Both the position numbers and the translations under genes were made by a program. A model generated the notes under the pieces. That model did not search any database and was not told the DNA's origin. It saw only the letters and a list, made by a program, of their open reading frames with translations. A stretch of DNA of 64,000 nucleotides from Arion vulgaris (lineage: Eukaryota > Mollusca > Gastropoda > Stylommatophora > Arionidae): the NCBI GenBank assembly GCA_020796225.1, contig CM036762.1:49567407-49631406 (forward strand), given 5' to 3'. Shown piece after piece: positions 32,460 through 42,534 of the stretch. The first letter of the stretch is position 1. The number at the start of each line of letters is the position of its first letter.

Positions 32460-32649
32460 TTTATAATGTCAAAGAAATGTTTCGTTCGATAAGATTAGAG
32501 CTTACTGTCTGCTACAATTCTGTGCAGCGATCATTTAAAAACACTTCGTTTCGTTTCTTCGTTAAGCCGCCATAATAGTTATCAGGATTTTATAACAGTT
32601 CATGCAAAATACAGATTTCATGGATGGAAACAAAAAATGAGTTGCTGAA

Positions 32650-32790
32650 AAGGCTTGATTGATTAATAGGACCGTCAACATTGCACTTCGGTGAATAACC
32701 ATGTGTGCTCCGATCTCTTTCGTACACAGGAAAATCATAGCTGCAGTGCACGAACTCCGTAGCACCGGCGAGGGTTAGAATTGAAGAGAG
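32650..32790 (-). mobile_element. SINE-5 fragment upstream of the FANCG start
   Basis: Minus strand: cggtgctacggagttcgtgc, then agagatcggagcacaca and gtgcaatgttgac. 5' truncated. It begins about 190 bp upstream of the FANCG ATG, so it may lie in the 5' UTR or promoter. Confidence 0.65.
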
Positions 32791-32799
32791 CATTGGTTA

Positions 32800-33640
32800 A
32801 AATCAAACATGAAGAATACAATATTTTGGAAATTTAAAGAGACGGGACACTCTGCTGAAAATCATAATGGGTATGAAAGATTGAGGGCAAGCCAGCAAAA
32901 GGAAAGCATCCATAAAATTTGGAGGGGACATTTGGGTCTGATTGGTCCTTACATATTAATGGGCGGCGTCGGAGGTTGGGGGTGACTTCAGGGCTCTATC
33001 CTTGCTAAGGATCCTGGATAAAAATCCGGCGTGGCATGTCGGCCAGTAATTAAGTGAGATGAATAAAAGTAAAAGACGAAAAACTTCTTTAGAAAATAGT
33101 AACTTTTGTTTTGTCCATCCAACTATACTTAATAATTTTGTTACGTATATTGCACTATCCTCTTATCATACCGATTTTTTGATTTGCCTTTATTGCCAAC
33201 CATACTGTTATTAATACCGACACAGGCGTTTGCTCAAACTTTCAAATACAATTCAAAACACGACAGAAAACGACTATCGGGAAGGGACGGGATATTGTCT
33301 TTGATGCCTATCAACAAAGAAAACTAAACACCCTTTTTGCAATTTCCCAAAACATGCATTATACAAAAGACTAACTTTTAAGCAGTCTTCTGTCTTGGAA
33401 TGACTGTCCTGTTTGTTACTAATAGTTTTAATAAGCTACTGATGTGATCATGTTTAGATGCAGTGACCAGAACTGTCTGTCGAAAATTCAAAATACTAAT
33501 AAGTTTTTGATCTATGTCTTCTTTAAATTACAAACACAAAGCAGACTCCCCAGAAGAGGGAACTAAAATCTGAGAGAAAGATCGTCAACTGGTATCCAAA
33601 TTATTCAGATATGAACACAAAAAGAACATGTGATACCCCG
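32800..33640. other. No gene seen
   Basis: AT-rich spacer upstream of FANCG. No exon, SINE or LINE signature recognised. Confidence 0.45.
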
Positions 33641-33647
33641 AGAGACG

Positions 33648-33895
33648 CTCACCCGAGCGGATACCGGGGCCCAAATTTGGGGTGTAAAGAAAAGAACCAC
33701 TGTTACCTGCCCCGCATGTCGTAAGAGGCGACTCAGGAGGTTTGGCTGAAATCTGATGCGCGTGTCCTAAACGTGTAGAAGTCTATGCGTTTAAGGGTCT
33801 ACCAAACCAATGTGCAACGTATACACGTTCTTGGCAAAGATCAAACATATCACAAAGAGTGATTAACATTGGTCGTAAAGAACGAACGCAAAGAA
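33648..33895 (+). mobile_element. SINE-3 copy
   Basis: Starts acccgagcggataccggggc, contains gtaagaggcgactcagg and acacgttcttggcaaagatc, and ends cgcaaagaagaagaag. A cgagagac repeat near 33640 and 33904 may be the target duplication. Confidence 0.82.
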
Positions 33896-33994
33896 GAAGA
33901 AGACCTCGAGAGACTGAGCATAGTGAATGTAGGGGTGATAACTGTTGTGACATTCAAGTCCAAACAGAAAAATCAGTATCAAATGGATTCACGA

Positions 33995-34390
33995 GCTCAA
34001 AAACCAGTCAAAGTAGTAACATTAACCAGCCAAAGTAGTAACCCTAACCAGTCAAAGTAGTAACCCTAACCAGTCAAAGTAGTAACCCTAACCAGTCAAA
34101 GTAGTAACCCTAACCAGCAAAAGTAGTAACACTCTTTCTTTTTCTTTTCTTCAATCCTGTTTTGTCTCACAGCGTCATGATAAGAGATTTATAGAACGGG
34201 TTTTGTGTTCGCTTCATAAACAGTGTCTTTCGTCGCCTCTGTTATCTTTGAGGTCCACCCCTAACGAGTAGTAACACTAACCACCCAAAAACAAAGTTGT
34301 AACCCTAACCAAGCAAAGTAGTAACCCTAACCAGCCAAAATAGTAACCCTAACCAACCACGGTAGTAACCTTAACTACTGAAAAGTGTTA
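33995..34390. repeat. 22-bp minisatellite with telomere-like core, split by an insertion
   Basis: The unit contains agtagtaaccctaacc and repeats about five times at 33995-34132 and again, more diverged, at 34262-34390. Between them lies a 134-bp R6 fragment (34133-34266). ccctaacc resembles the TTAGGG telomere complement, but the unit is 22 bp, so this is not a telomere. Confidence 0.85.
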
Positions 34391-34619
34391 GTGTCAACAC
34401 TAAAGAGCCAAAGTTGAAGCGACTGTTACATATGAACCTGTTACAAATGAAGTAAAATTTTTAAGTGAAAACCTTAAGGAAGGGGTGACTGTGAAAGAAC
34501 ATGAAACAGTCAATGCTTCACTGACGGTCCCTATCGAAAAGTTTGATACACATTAAGATAGTTTGAGCATAGTTTAAGATGGTACTTGTCGTCAAGTAAT
34601 TTCACATAACTTGCTACAG

Positions 34620-34745
34620 GAGATTGAATCAACATCGAACTGGCGTGTTGGGCTGCTAGACACTACTGGATTTGCTGAGGCGGGAATAGGAGCCCCTATG
34701 GACATGCCCGGAGTGTTATGATGATAGTCCTCATATAACTGATAA
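34620..34745 (+). mobile_element. LINE RNase H family 3' tail
   Basis: It matches the 3' tail of the LINE at 14920-15595 in reverse orientation: gtgttgggctgct, tttgctgaggcgg, gacatgcccggagtg and atgatagtcctcatat. Confidence 0.55.
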
Positions 34746-34774
34746 CTGAAGAGATAGAGATATATAATATGTGA

Positions 34775-34945
34775 ATTGAATTATTGGACCATCATCATTG
34801 CACTTTGGTAAATAACCATGTGTGCCCCGATCTCTGTCTTACACAGGAATATCTCAGCAGCACAAGCTGGCCTGGGATTCTGAAAATTCTACGGCACGTG
34901 GTCACTAGTGCAACGAGGTATCAACTTTGCTATCGGCGGCACCCA
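34775..34945 (-). mobile_element. SINE-5-related fragment
   Basis: The tail blocks catcatcattgcacttt and gtgccccgatctctgtctta are present. The inner part (gctggcctgggattctg) differs from other copies and resembles 20930-20990. Confidence 0.5.
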
Positions 34946-36113
34946 TCAAATAGATAGACTTTAACATTCATTATAACATCAACTTTCTTGACATTACTAT
35001 CAACATATACCTACCCACTATCACTACATCAGTATATTACAAGCCTACTGATGCACATAGTTTTCTCCTTTATACTTCTTCCCATCCCCAGGCTTGTCGT
35101 GACTCTTTATCATTCTCGCAGCTCTTGCGCCTTCGTCGCCTTTGTAGCGAGGACGATGATTTTATTGAGAGAGCTCGCGAGATGGTTGATTTCTTCCGCA
35201 GGCGCCTATACCCGGAGAAGGTGCTTGTATCTGCTATGCATCGAGTTCAGAAAATCACTCTCCAGCAGGCCCTTACCAGCCAGCATAGGACTACTAACTC
35301 TGACAGAGTAAAACTTATCTTAACTTTCCACCCCCATAGTTCACTGGTGAAAAATGTTTTATTCCGTCATCTGTCTATCCTTAAGTCAGATCCTGAGACC
35401 CGTTCAGTCTTCCCAACTATCCTTTGGTGGCTTACAGACGGGACAGAAGTCTTAAGGATATGTTGGTACACAGTCGCCCTAAGTCCAATATCCAGACTCA
35501 TTTTGGCACTGTCCAGTGTGACCGTCGACGTTGCAACATGTGTGCTTATGTGATACAGACGCGTACTGTAACTTTTCCTTTAACCACGTTTGTTATTGAA
35601 GATGGTTTCACGTGCGAGTCCCGTAATCTTATCTATGTCATTATCTGTAATCGGTGTAACAAAGCTTATATCTGTGAGACAGGCAAGAGGCTCAGTGACC
35701 AATTCGCCCAACACTTGCGCGACATACACCAATGCTCTGTGACCCTGTAGCCACCCATTTCAATGATACTGGCCATTTAGGAGCTCACGATATCCAGGTC
35801 ACAGCCATCCGATCATGTTCCTCGGATGATCGCAGTCGATTTGCTCTGGAGAATCGGTTGATTTCGTTGTATGGTACATTGCGACCACGTGGGCTCAACG
35901 AATTATATTCCTATGCTTCTTAGTACTTTCTCTTCTCTTGCCTTGTAATCTATATGGGCATATGTTGCATGTATTCAAGTTATATATTTACTTGATTTTT
36001 CATTGTTTCTCTTCTTTTCTATTTCTAGTTGTTATGTATGTTTTTGTGCTCCATTTATTTCGTTATTCGTTTTATTCCCAGATTTTCATTAGAAACGTTT
36101 GTATGTAGTCGTC

Positions 36114-36268
36114 CAGTGGCGGCTCGTGCTAAGTTTTGTTGGTTTGGCCAGAAATATTTTTGTGTGGAAAATCACGGAATTGGGTTAGGTTACATTTTAA
36201 TTTCTACACGTTACACATTATTTTTAGCGGGCTCGGCCCCACTGGCCCTTAATGACGAGCCGCCACTG
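36114..36268 (-). mobile_element. hAT-type MITE nested in the Penelope 3' UTR
   Basis: Terminal inverted repeats cagtggcggctcgt and acgagccgccactg. The flanking 8-mers tagtcgtc and tagcgtcc are an imperfect target duplication. Same family as 38599-38763 and 54229-54391. No coding capacity. Confidence 0.85.
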
Positions 36269-36309
36269 TAGCGTCCATATGTTTTTTAAAATTCGTCACT
36301 CCTGTTGTT

Positions 36310-36355
36310 CGATTGCTTGATAAAGGCCTTGTTTGTCAAAACGTTGCTGTATTTT
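36310..36355 (+). ncRNA. Candidate decayed hammerhead-like motif in the Penelope 3' UTR
   Basis: The segment has ttgataaaggcc, a short loop, and gtcaaaacgttgctgta, resembling the CUGANGA - stem II - GAAAC arrangement of hammerhead ribozymes known from Penelope elements. The equivalent in the copy at 26642-26680 reads ttgttaaag ... ggttgaaacgttgctg. Core bases deviate in both copies, so activity is doubtful. Motif reading only; no folding was done. Confidence 0.35.
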
Positions 36356-36505
36356 GTCATTATTTTTGTAATTTGTAAAACTACAGTACTTTGTGATTAC
36401 GTGTTTAGACTTTAATAATGCAATGTTAACCTTTTCACTCCTGTAATTTTGTTTTGACATCCAGACACACTTATGGACACACTTACGGACACACTTATGG
36501 GTTTA

Positions 36506-36742
36506 ATGAGGAATGATTGACTTCATTGAACCGAATTTCACCGAATATAGCTCGGTCCCTCTCCGCATAAATGTAACGTCACCTCTCGAGATTACTGTAC
36601 AAAGCACAATCTCCGTAGCTCCGGCAACAATTCTTCTAGAGATCTTTGGAAAAAAATGTCCCCTTGAACAGAACGGCGTGGTCCGGATTCAAGCCCACAA
36701 CCTTCGGACCGCAAGGCAAGTGTTAACCACAAGCACTTGACC
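36506..36742 (-). mobile_element. SINE-7 copy
   Basis: Minus strand: a tRNA-like head with cttgccttgcggtccgaagg and gttgtgggcttgaatccgg, then gccggagctacggagattg and a final tgaagtcaatcattcc. Confidence 0.75.
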
Positions 36743-36890
36743 ACAGATAACCACATTGCGTCATATTAAAAAAATATCATAAGTCAGTAAATCGGCTCAG
36801 AAGTGCAGAGGAGTTAAATATAAATTATGATACAAATAGAAAAAAAACATCGCTGCCAATATGTTCGGAAGTGAGCCAGCGCGTATAATA

Positions 36891-37149
36891 CAGGGTGTTC
36901 AAGATAATAGCAGTCTGTGAATGGAGTCAATCTGGCATATATGTATGAAAATGAGAAGGTTCAGTTATGACGTAGTATAGGTCAAGGTTATGTGACGGTA
37001 TGTAAATGTAGTGCGGGAAGGGGCGAAGAACAAATGTGACGTAAAACGAGCTAGTCAGAACCGGTTTAAATAGTACATAAACATAACGTGATAGGTTATC
37101 TGGCAACTTTCGATTTGTCAATGGGGCTGCTTTAATCTTGAACACCCTG
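36891..37149. mobile_element. TA-flanked MITE, 259 bp
   Basis: Inverted ends cagggtgttcaagat...agcag and ctgct..aatcttgaacaccctg (about 23 bp), with TA on both sides (36889-36890, 37150-37151). Non-coding. TA target and length fit a Tc1/mariner-type non-autonomous element. Confidence 0.85.
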
Positions 37150-37249
37150 TAGAAGCTATCAAAATGATAGGAAAGAAGAAGGCGTGCTCGTGTTTTATAC
37201 AAGAGATTAGTTCATCGATATAAGGGAAGACTACAGTAAAGCTATGTAG

Positions 37250-37325
37250 CAATGACGAAACATGTAATATTAAAGTACTGTAGTTTTACAAAATATAAAA
37301 GTAATAACAAATACGCAGCTTGATA
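37250..37325 (-). mobile_element. Penelope 3' end fragment
   Basis: Minus strand: ctgcgtatttgttattact, then tgtaaaactacagtacttta and acatgtttcgtc. It matches the 3' termini of the copies at 26690-26735 and 36370-36410. Confidence 0.55.
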
Positions 37326-37376
37326 TTAGTTCACATGATTTAAAATAAATAGTGTAAGCATGAAATAAAAATCCTG

Positions 37377-37610
37377 GCATATCCTTTACAGGACGTAGCC
37401 ATCAACCACAGTAAACGAGTCGTTGATTTTCTAGGCACCACTTATACGCTCAGTAGTTTGCCATTGCTTTCTGAACGGTGAGGTATATTTTTACCTTTTG
37501 TAAAATCCCACGGAAACGAATGTGCTTCCAAACTTGTCCACCGTGGGGTTTGAACCAGGTACGCTTGAGTTTGTGATCGAGCTCACTACCGCTTACGCTA
37601 CAGACGTTCA
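37377..37610 (-). mobile_element. SINE-2 copy
   Basis: Minus strand: tctgtagcgtaagcggtag, a B-box-like ggttcaaacccc, acctcaccgttcag, and the end of the family (ggatatgcc). Confidence 0.8.
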
Positions 37611-37629
37611 TTAATTGTGAAAGCATAGA

Positions 37630-37860
37630 TCTTTCTTTCTTTTCTCCAATCCTGGTTTGCCTCACAGCGCCAGGCTAAGAAAAGATTTATAGAACGAGCC
37701 CTTGTGTGTGCTTCATAAATAGTGTCTTTAGAAGCCTCTGTTATCTCTGAGGTCTACATTTTGCGTGGCTGACCTTTTGCTTTGTATCCATTGTATCGGA
37801 GCAACATTGCTCTTTGAGGTGCACTATCTGTTGGTAATTTACTTATGTGGCAGAACCATT
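37630..37860. repeat. Dispersed repeat, family R6
   Basis: The longest copy of a family also at 12424-12545 and 34133-34266. It begins with a tcttt-rich run and includes gcttcataaatagtgtcttt and ctgttatctctgaggtc. On the minus strand it could be LINE coding sequence (AKW-like codons), but no motif is clear. Confidence 0.5.
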
Positions 37861-38004
37861 TAATTTGTTGTTTCTTGATGAAGTTCGGTACTGATGTTGT
37901 ACTGAAGTTCAGTACTGATGAAGTTCAGTGATGATGCAGGAAACGTCAATGAGTAAGTACTGGACAGTTTGATATGGTGACAGGTAAGAAAGCCAACAAT
38001 AGAG

Positions 38005-38598
38005 ATGATAAACATGAGTAGGAATATAAAGTTAACAACAGATCTGATAAACATTAGTAAGAATAGAAAGTTAATAACAGATCTGATAAACATGAGTAGG
38101 AATAGAAAGTTAACAATAGATCTGATAAACAGGAGTAAGAATAGAAAGTTAACAATAGATCTGATAAACATGAGTAGGAATAGAAAGTTAACAGCAGATC
38201 TGATAAACATGAGTAGGAATAGAAAGTTAACAATAGATCTGATAAACATGAGTAGGAATAGAAAGTTAACAATAGATCTGATAAACATGAGTAGGAATAG
38301 AAACTTAACAATAGATCTGATAAACATGAGTAGGCATAGAAAGTTAACAATAGATCTGATAAACATGTGTAGGACTAGAAAGTTAACAATAGATCTGATA
38401 AACATGAGTAGGAATAGAACGTTAACAGCAGATCTGATAAACATGAGTAGGAATAGAAAGTTAACAATAGATCTGATAAACATGAGTAGGAATAGAAAGT
38501 TAACAATAGATCTGATAAACATGAGTAGGAATAGAAAGTTAACAGCAGATCTGATAAACATGAGAAGGGATAGAAAGTTAACAACAGATCTGATAAAC
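38005..38598. repeat. 39-bp minisatellite, about 15 units
   Basis: The unit (core gagtaggaatagaaagttaa plus gatctgataaac) is 13 codons long and lacks stops in one frame on each strand. This produces long open frames of 233 codons (minus) and 206 codons (plus) that mirror the repeat. Units differ by a few substitutions. The last unit is interrupted by the MITE at 38599-38763. Confidence 0.95.
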
Positions 38599-38763
38599 CT
38601 GTGGCGGCTCGTCGTTAAGGGCTAGTAGGGCTGGGCCCCACCAAAATTAAGGTGTAACGTGTATTTATTATTTTATACATTAAAATATATCCTTATCAAA
38701 ACCATGATTTTTCCGAAAATTTCTGTCTGCCCCACCAACAAAAATGATCACGAGCCGCCACTG
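38599..38763 (+). mobile_element. hAT-type MITE with perfect 8-bp target duplication
   Basis: Flanked by TGATAAAC at 38591-38598 and 38764-38771. The ends are ctgtggcggctcgt and acgagccgccactg. The duplicated octamer is the end of the 39-bp minisatellite unit. Confidence 0.93.
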
Positions 38764-38794
38764 TGATAAACTATGAAAATAAGATTTATTGCTA

Positions 38795-38890
38795 TGATGA
38801 TCATCATAGTATTTGGGAGAATAACTACACGTGCTCCGGTCTATTACTTACGCACCAAAATCTCAGCCGCAGTTCACGAATACCGCAGAT
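38795..38890 (-). mobile_element. SINE-5 fragment
   Basis: Minus strand: tattcgtgaactgcggctga and agaccggagcacgtg. Truncated at both ends. Confidence 0.5.
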
Positions 38891-39084
38891 AGAGAAAGAG
38901 AGAAACAGAGATAGGGAGAGTCACGTTTTCAATTTTGCGCACGAATACGTCCCGTTATTTAAATAAAATAATCGATTCCTGACACCATTAAAAAGTCGAG
39001 TCAACCAATGCAGACGTAATCATGTTGGCTTTTGTAAATTTACAGTCAGCTCTATTCTAACAATCTGGTATTTTTCCCGGACAG

Positions 39085-39295
39085 AACATTGTCAGAGGTT
39101 TTCAATCGACAGAGTATTGTTATAGATTTTAAACTGAGTATTGTCATAGTTTTCAACTGACAGAGTAAAAATGTCATAGAATTTCAACGGACAGTGCATT
39201 GTCAAAGGTTTTCAACGGACAGAGCATTGTCAGAGGTTTTCAACGGACAGAGCACTGTCAGAGGTTTTCAACGGACAGAGCATTGTCGGATGTTT
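39085..39295. repeat. 28-bp tandem repeat upstream of the first GPCR
   Basis: The unit gtcagaggttttcaacggac plus agagcatt is nearly perfect in the last three to four copies (from about 39180). It becomes diverged and irregular to the left. It ends about 295 bp before the GPCR start codon. Confidence 0.85.
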
Positions 39296-39589
39296 TCAGC
39301 TCTGGAAGTTTAGACACACAAGCAGGTATTATTAACTTTTCTTTAAAAAAGTGCAGAGTACCAAACTAGTTCGTGCTAGAACATCGACGATTATAATTAA
39401 ATGCTGGAGATGACCAAACTTTGTTAAAAGGGCCACTAGAAACGACAGTGATCATAATTCAGAATATCTACAACTTTAAAAGTATGGGAAATAATTTGCA
39501 ATCATAATTTTATTAACGAAAGGTGATGCATTGAACAAAAGTGTAGTGTTTAATTATTTCATACGTGTTTGGGGGAACAGCGAACAGAT

Positions 39590-40516
39590 ATGAATACAAG
39601 TTTGTCACATTTGGAGCAATGCTATATACCCACATGGATACAAACGATATATGTTACTCTAGGAGTGATCATTGTTTTCGAGAATGTTCTGATAATATTT
39701 ATAATTATACGAACACCAAGACTTCACAACATCGCAAACATTTTCGTAACATCTTTAGCTGTGTCAGATCTAATTGTTGGATTGGATGCGTGTTTAACCG
39801 GTATATTCTTATTTGCAATGAGTTTATCTGATTGGTTACTAAACAAAATGATCGTTGTCATGGATATATGTAATGTAGGAATGATACTCTGTTCCTATCT
39901 TCACGTGACATTGATTGCTGTTGAGCGTTATATTTACATTGTATACCCTTACTTTCATTCTAGACATGTCACTGAAAGGTTTGTCACAAAATGTGTACTC
40001 GGTGTTTGGATTCTGATCATATTTGTTATAGTCGTACTTGTAGTTCTAAATAACAAAGAGAACTATTGTCTACTAACTGATCAATTATCCCACAGTTTTC
40101 TATATTATAGCAACTTTTTGTGCATGTTGCTTCTCATAGTAATATGTTCAGCATATTTCAGAATAGCTGTTTTATCGTTGAAGCATCGACGATCAATTGC
40201 AGCATTCACTGTACCATCATCAGTAGCTTCAAACTGCAAGGAAAAGACTAGTGTGAACAAGGAAAATTGGTTACACGTAATAAAAACAGTTAGATTTTTT
40301 CTGTTCATGACCGGTTCCTTAGCAATAATTACAATTCCTACAACAGTCTGCATTTTATTGAAACTTTTGCGTGGTGACAGGGATGAAAATGTCATCAATG
40401 TTGTTGCATTTTTTCCCACCTTTAATTCGGGGTTCAATTTCTTTATTAATGTATACATGAACAATGATTTCAAACAAGCAGTTAAGAAACGTTTTATTTA
40501 TGGAGCATTAAATTAA
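39590..40516 (+). CDS. Class A (rhodopsin-like) GPCR, intronless, paralogue 1
   Basis: 308 residues, seven hydrophobic segments. The start is the ATG giving MNTSL, conserved in paralogue 3. The upstream in-frame TTG is ignored. N2-T-S4 is a glycosylation sequon. Visible class A marks: N32 in TM1 (FEN instead of GN), LAVSDL with D60 in TM2, E112-R113-Y114 followed by IYIVYPY at the end of TM3, W in TM4 (GVWIL), a Cys in extracellular loop 2 (ENYC), a basic intracellular loop 3 (SLKHRRSIAA), P in TM6 (TIPTTV). The NPxxY position reads FNFFIN. The usual Cys at the start of TM3 is absent. The ligand is unknown. Chemoreceptor or peptide/amine roles are possible. The frame is intact, so it is probably functional. 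Confidence 0.9.
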   Translation: MNTSLSHLEQCYIPTWIQTIYVTLGVIIVFENVLIIFIIIRTPRLHNIANIFVTSLAVSDLIVGLDACLTGIFLFAMSLSDWLLNKMIVVMDICNVGMILCSYLHVTLIAVERYIYIVYPYFHSRHVTERFVTKCVLGVWILIIFVIVVLVVLNNKENYCLLTDQLSHSFLYYSNFLCMLLLIVICSAYFRIAVLSLKHRRSIAAFTVPSSVASNCKEKTSVNKENWLHVIKTVRFFLFMTGSLAIITIPTTVCILLKLLRGDRDENVINVVAFFPTFNSGFNFFINVYMNNDFKQAVKKRFIYGALN

Positions 40517-40854
40517 CAATTTGGTTAAAATCACGAAATGAATGAGCTAAATTTTCTACGTTAGTTCACTTGGTATCAATGATCGGAACCTCATCTTACA
40601 GAAGTCAACAGCTGTATTCGTCAACTCGATTATATTGACGATTATCGCAAACAATAAGTACAACATGGAAACAACTCAATCTGTTAATATTTCAGCTTGT
40701 ATATATGCTGTAATAACAAACGGTTATCCTTAGACTCATTACAAATAACAACGTAACCGATTTTCAACAACCTTACGATAGTAATTTAATATCCGTGCAA
40801 TTGTTATTTCCGCCACATTTGTAGAACTTTTGTTTGAAGAAAACATTCTGCAAT

Positions 40855-41005
40855 GTTATGTTATGTTATACGATAGACGGAATGGCACAATAAGCATGTT
40901 CATGCGTTCTCCGTCCTCCGTCCTCCGCTGCAGGACGCAGCACTCATGAGATGTTGATTAGTATATCTTCTCTCTCTAGCACGAAGACGACACTGACTGG
41001 TATGT
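40855..41005 (-). pseudogene. LINE 3' end downstream of RNase H
   Basis: The minus strand matches the end of 14390-14715: gtcgtcttcgtgctagagag, atactaatcaacatctcatg, and cgtataacataac. A short internal tccgtcc triplication is present. Confidence 0.55.
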
Positions 41006-41009
41006 CCAT

Positions 41010-42385
41010 TCTTAACTTCTAATTATCTCAATTAAATAGCCTGCTTCGCTACAGGAAGATATTACCATTTACATCAACAGTACATATTTCACAAGTGTTC
41101 AACATTTTGACAATCAAGAATATTTAAATAAATAACCTTCTCCTGCATCCCTAGACAAACTAATTTGAGATATCAACTACTTCAGGCTGGTGACCACTGC
41201 TTTCTGTCAATGTGTGCAAGTATATAGAGAAGAACAAGATGTGAGATAAACATAATAAATATATATATATAGCATTGTGTTGCAATCCAATAGGGAGGGA
41301 ACAATCCGATTTATAACGGAACAATCCGATTTACGAATAACTTCTAGTCGACCAGTGTGTAATATCTTGCGAATCGAAGATTTAAAAAACTTGTAGCAAA
41401 GATAGAAACTGACCCATTAGCATATAAATGCTGAATCTTAGTGCTAGGAGGGGCTTTGAGACTCCAACTAGATTACATTCTATGTAGTTATTTCCAGCTG
41501 TGTAGACCGGTAAACTTTGACTGTGTGGTCAAAGGTTAACGGGACAATGGCTTGTCTAGGTAGATGGACCTGTCTGTTTTTAAATAAACATTTTTAAAAT
41601 GCATTTTCTATTTAAAAAAAAAACAATAAGGAGTAAACCCAACAAAAAAACTTGGAGGAGGTCTGCTCCCAGACTTGTGATATGAGTCCACCGCTCTGTG
41701 TATTACCCGATATCCAAGAACCAGACTCCCAGCTTTGGGCAAATAACCTCACTGTCTTGTGGGAACCTGGGGAGAGACACAGAGTATTTGAGTAAACCCA
41801 AACAAAATTCGGAGTGAGGCCTCAAAGGCGAACATGTATCACGTGATGCCCTACCAGCAGCCCCATGCAAAACTGATACCAGACGTCGTGCTTGCACTCC
41901 TCAAGACTCTATTAGCGAAGTGAAGAGGGGTTAGTAGACGAGGGGTCAGCTACTCCATAAACATTTCCCAGGTATGTGTCAGGGAGAGTTCACTTCGTGG
42001 TCGAGCTTTCGAGCTTGTTGATCAAACCAACATGGAGGACAACAGTTACAAACTACTTAAAACGCAAAACTTATTGTCTCCTGAGACATTAAGGCCAATA
42101 GTGACATCATTATATGTCATAAGAAAGTGTGTCATCAACTACATGGGGTGTTGGGTGTGTAAGTAGGCTTAGTGCCTTATGGAAATTGACAGCCATATTA
42201 CGCTAATAGTTATGGCTCTACATTGTCTATATCTCCTCAGCTAGTTCAAATATAAATCCTCGCATCAGAACATGAGCAGGTCTTAATTGACTTTCTAGTC
42301 TACATGAAATAGGGGGAAGAAACCCTGCTGAACCTTCCCGCATTTCCTCTTTTACCCTCCTAGGTCCTTCGAGTAAGACCACAGT
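41010..42385. other. No gene seen
   Basis: AT-rich spacer between GPCR paralogues 1 and 2. I recognised no element apart from short A-runs. Frames at 41703-41897 and 42227-42469 show no family signature. Confidence 0.45.
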
Positions 42386-42389
42386 CTCC

Positions 42390-42482
42390 GCTCGAGTGGT
42401 TAGCGGGGTCCAAACTGGGTGTAAAGAATAGAACAACTGTTGCCTGCCACACATTTCGTAAGAGGCCAATAAGGAGGTTGGA
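42390..42482 (+). mobile_element. SINE-3 fragment (5' part)
   Basis: gctcgagtggttagcggggt, gggtgtaaagaatagaac and cgtaagaggccaataagg match the head of SINE-3. It ends abruptly before the SINE-8 copy. Confidence 0.7.
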
Positions 42483-42534
42483 CGTGGGGCTAGCTACCCC
42501 ACACCGTAAAAAACATTAGATGGCTACAGAACTG

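Larger units (their letters stand above)
34965..36415 (+). pseudogene. Penelope-like element, C-terminal RT thumb plus GIY-YIG, with 3' UTR
   Basis: It starts at the FLDITI... / VYYKPTDAHSF region. It continues through LCSEDDDFIERAREM and ILTFHPHSSLV, the Cys motif CDRRRCNMCAYVIQT, the nuclease start NLIYVIICNRCNKAYICETG, HFNDTGHLGAHDIQVTAI, and a stop after ELYSYAS. There are one or two frameshifts near 35430 and 35745. The Cys-rich linker and GIY-YIG order are typical of Penelope elements. The 3' UTR (35925-36415) contains a hammerhead-like motif and is interrupted by a hAT-type MITE at 36114-36268. Confidence 0.85.

Noticed and set aside
33995..34390. Telomere or interstitial telomere tract
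   Set aside because: ccctaacc occurs once per 22-bp unit, not as an uninterrupted hexamer array.
37860..38625. Long open frames of 233 (minus) and 206 (plus) codons
   Set aside because: Both are direct translations of the 39-bp minisatellite, overlap each other on opposite strands and have no domain.
39565..39831. 88-codon frame overlapping the first GPCR, and similar frame at 59971-60192
   Set aside because: Shifted-frame shadows of the receptor genes, conserved only because the receptors are.
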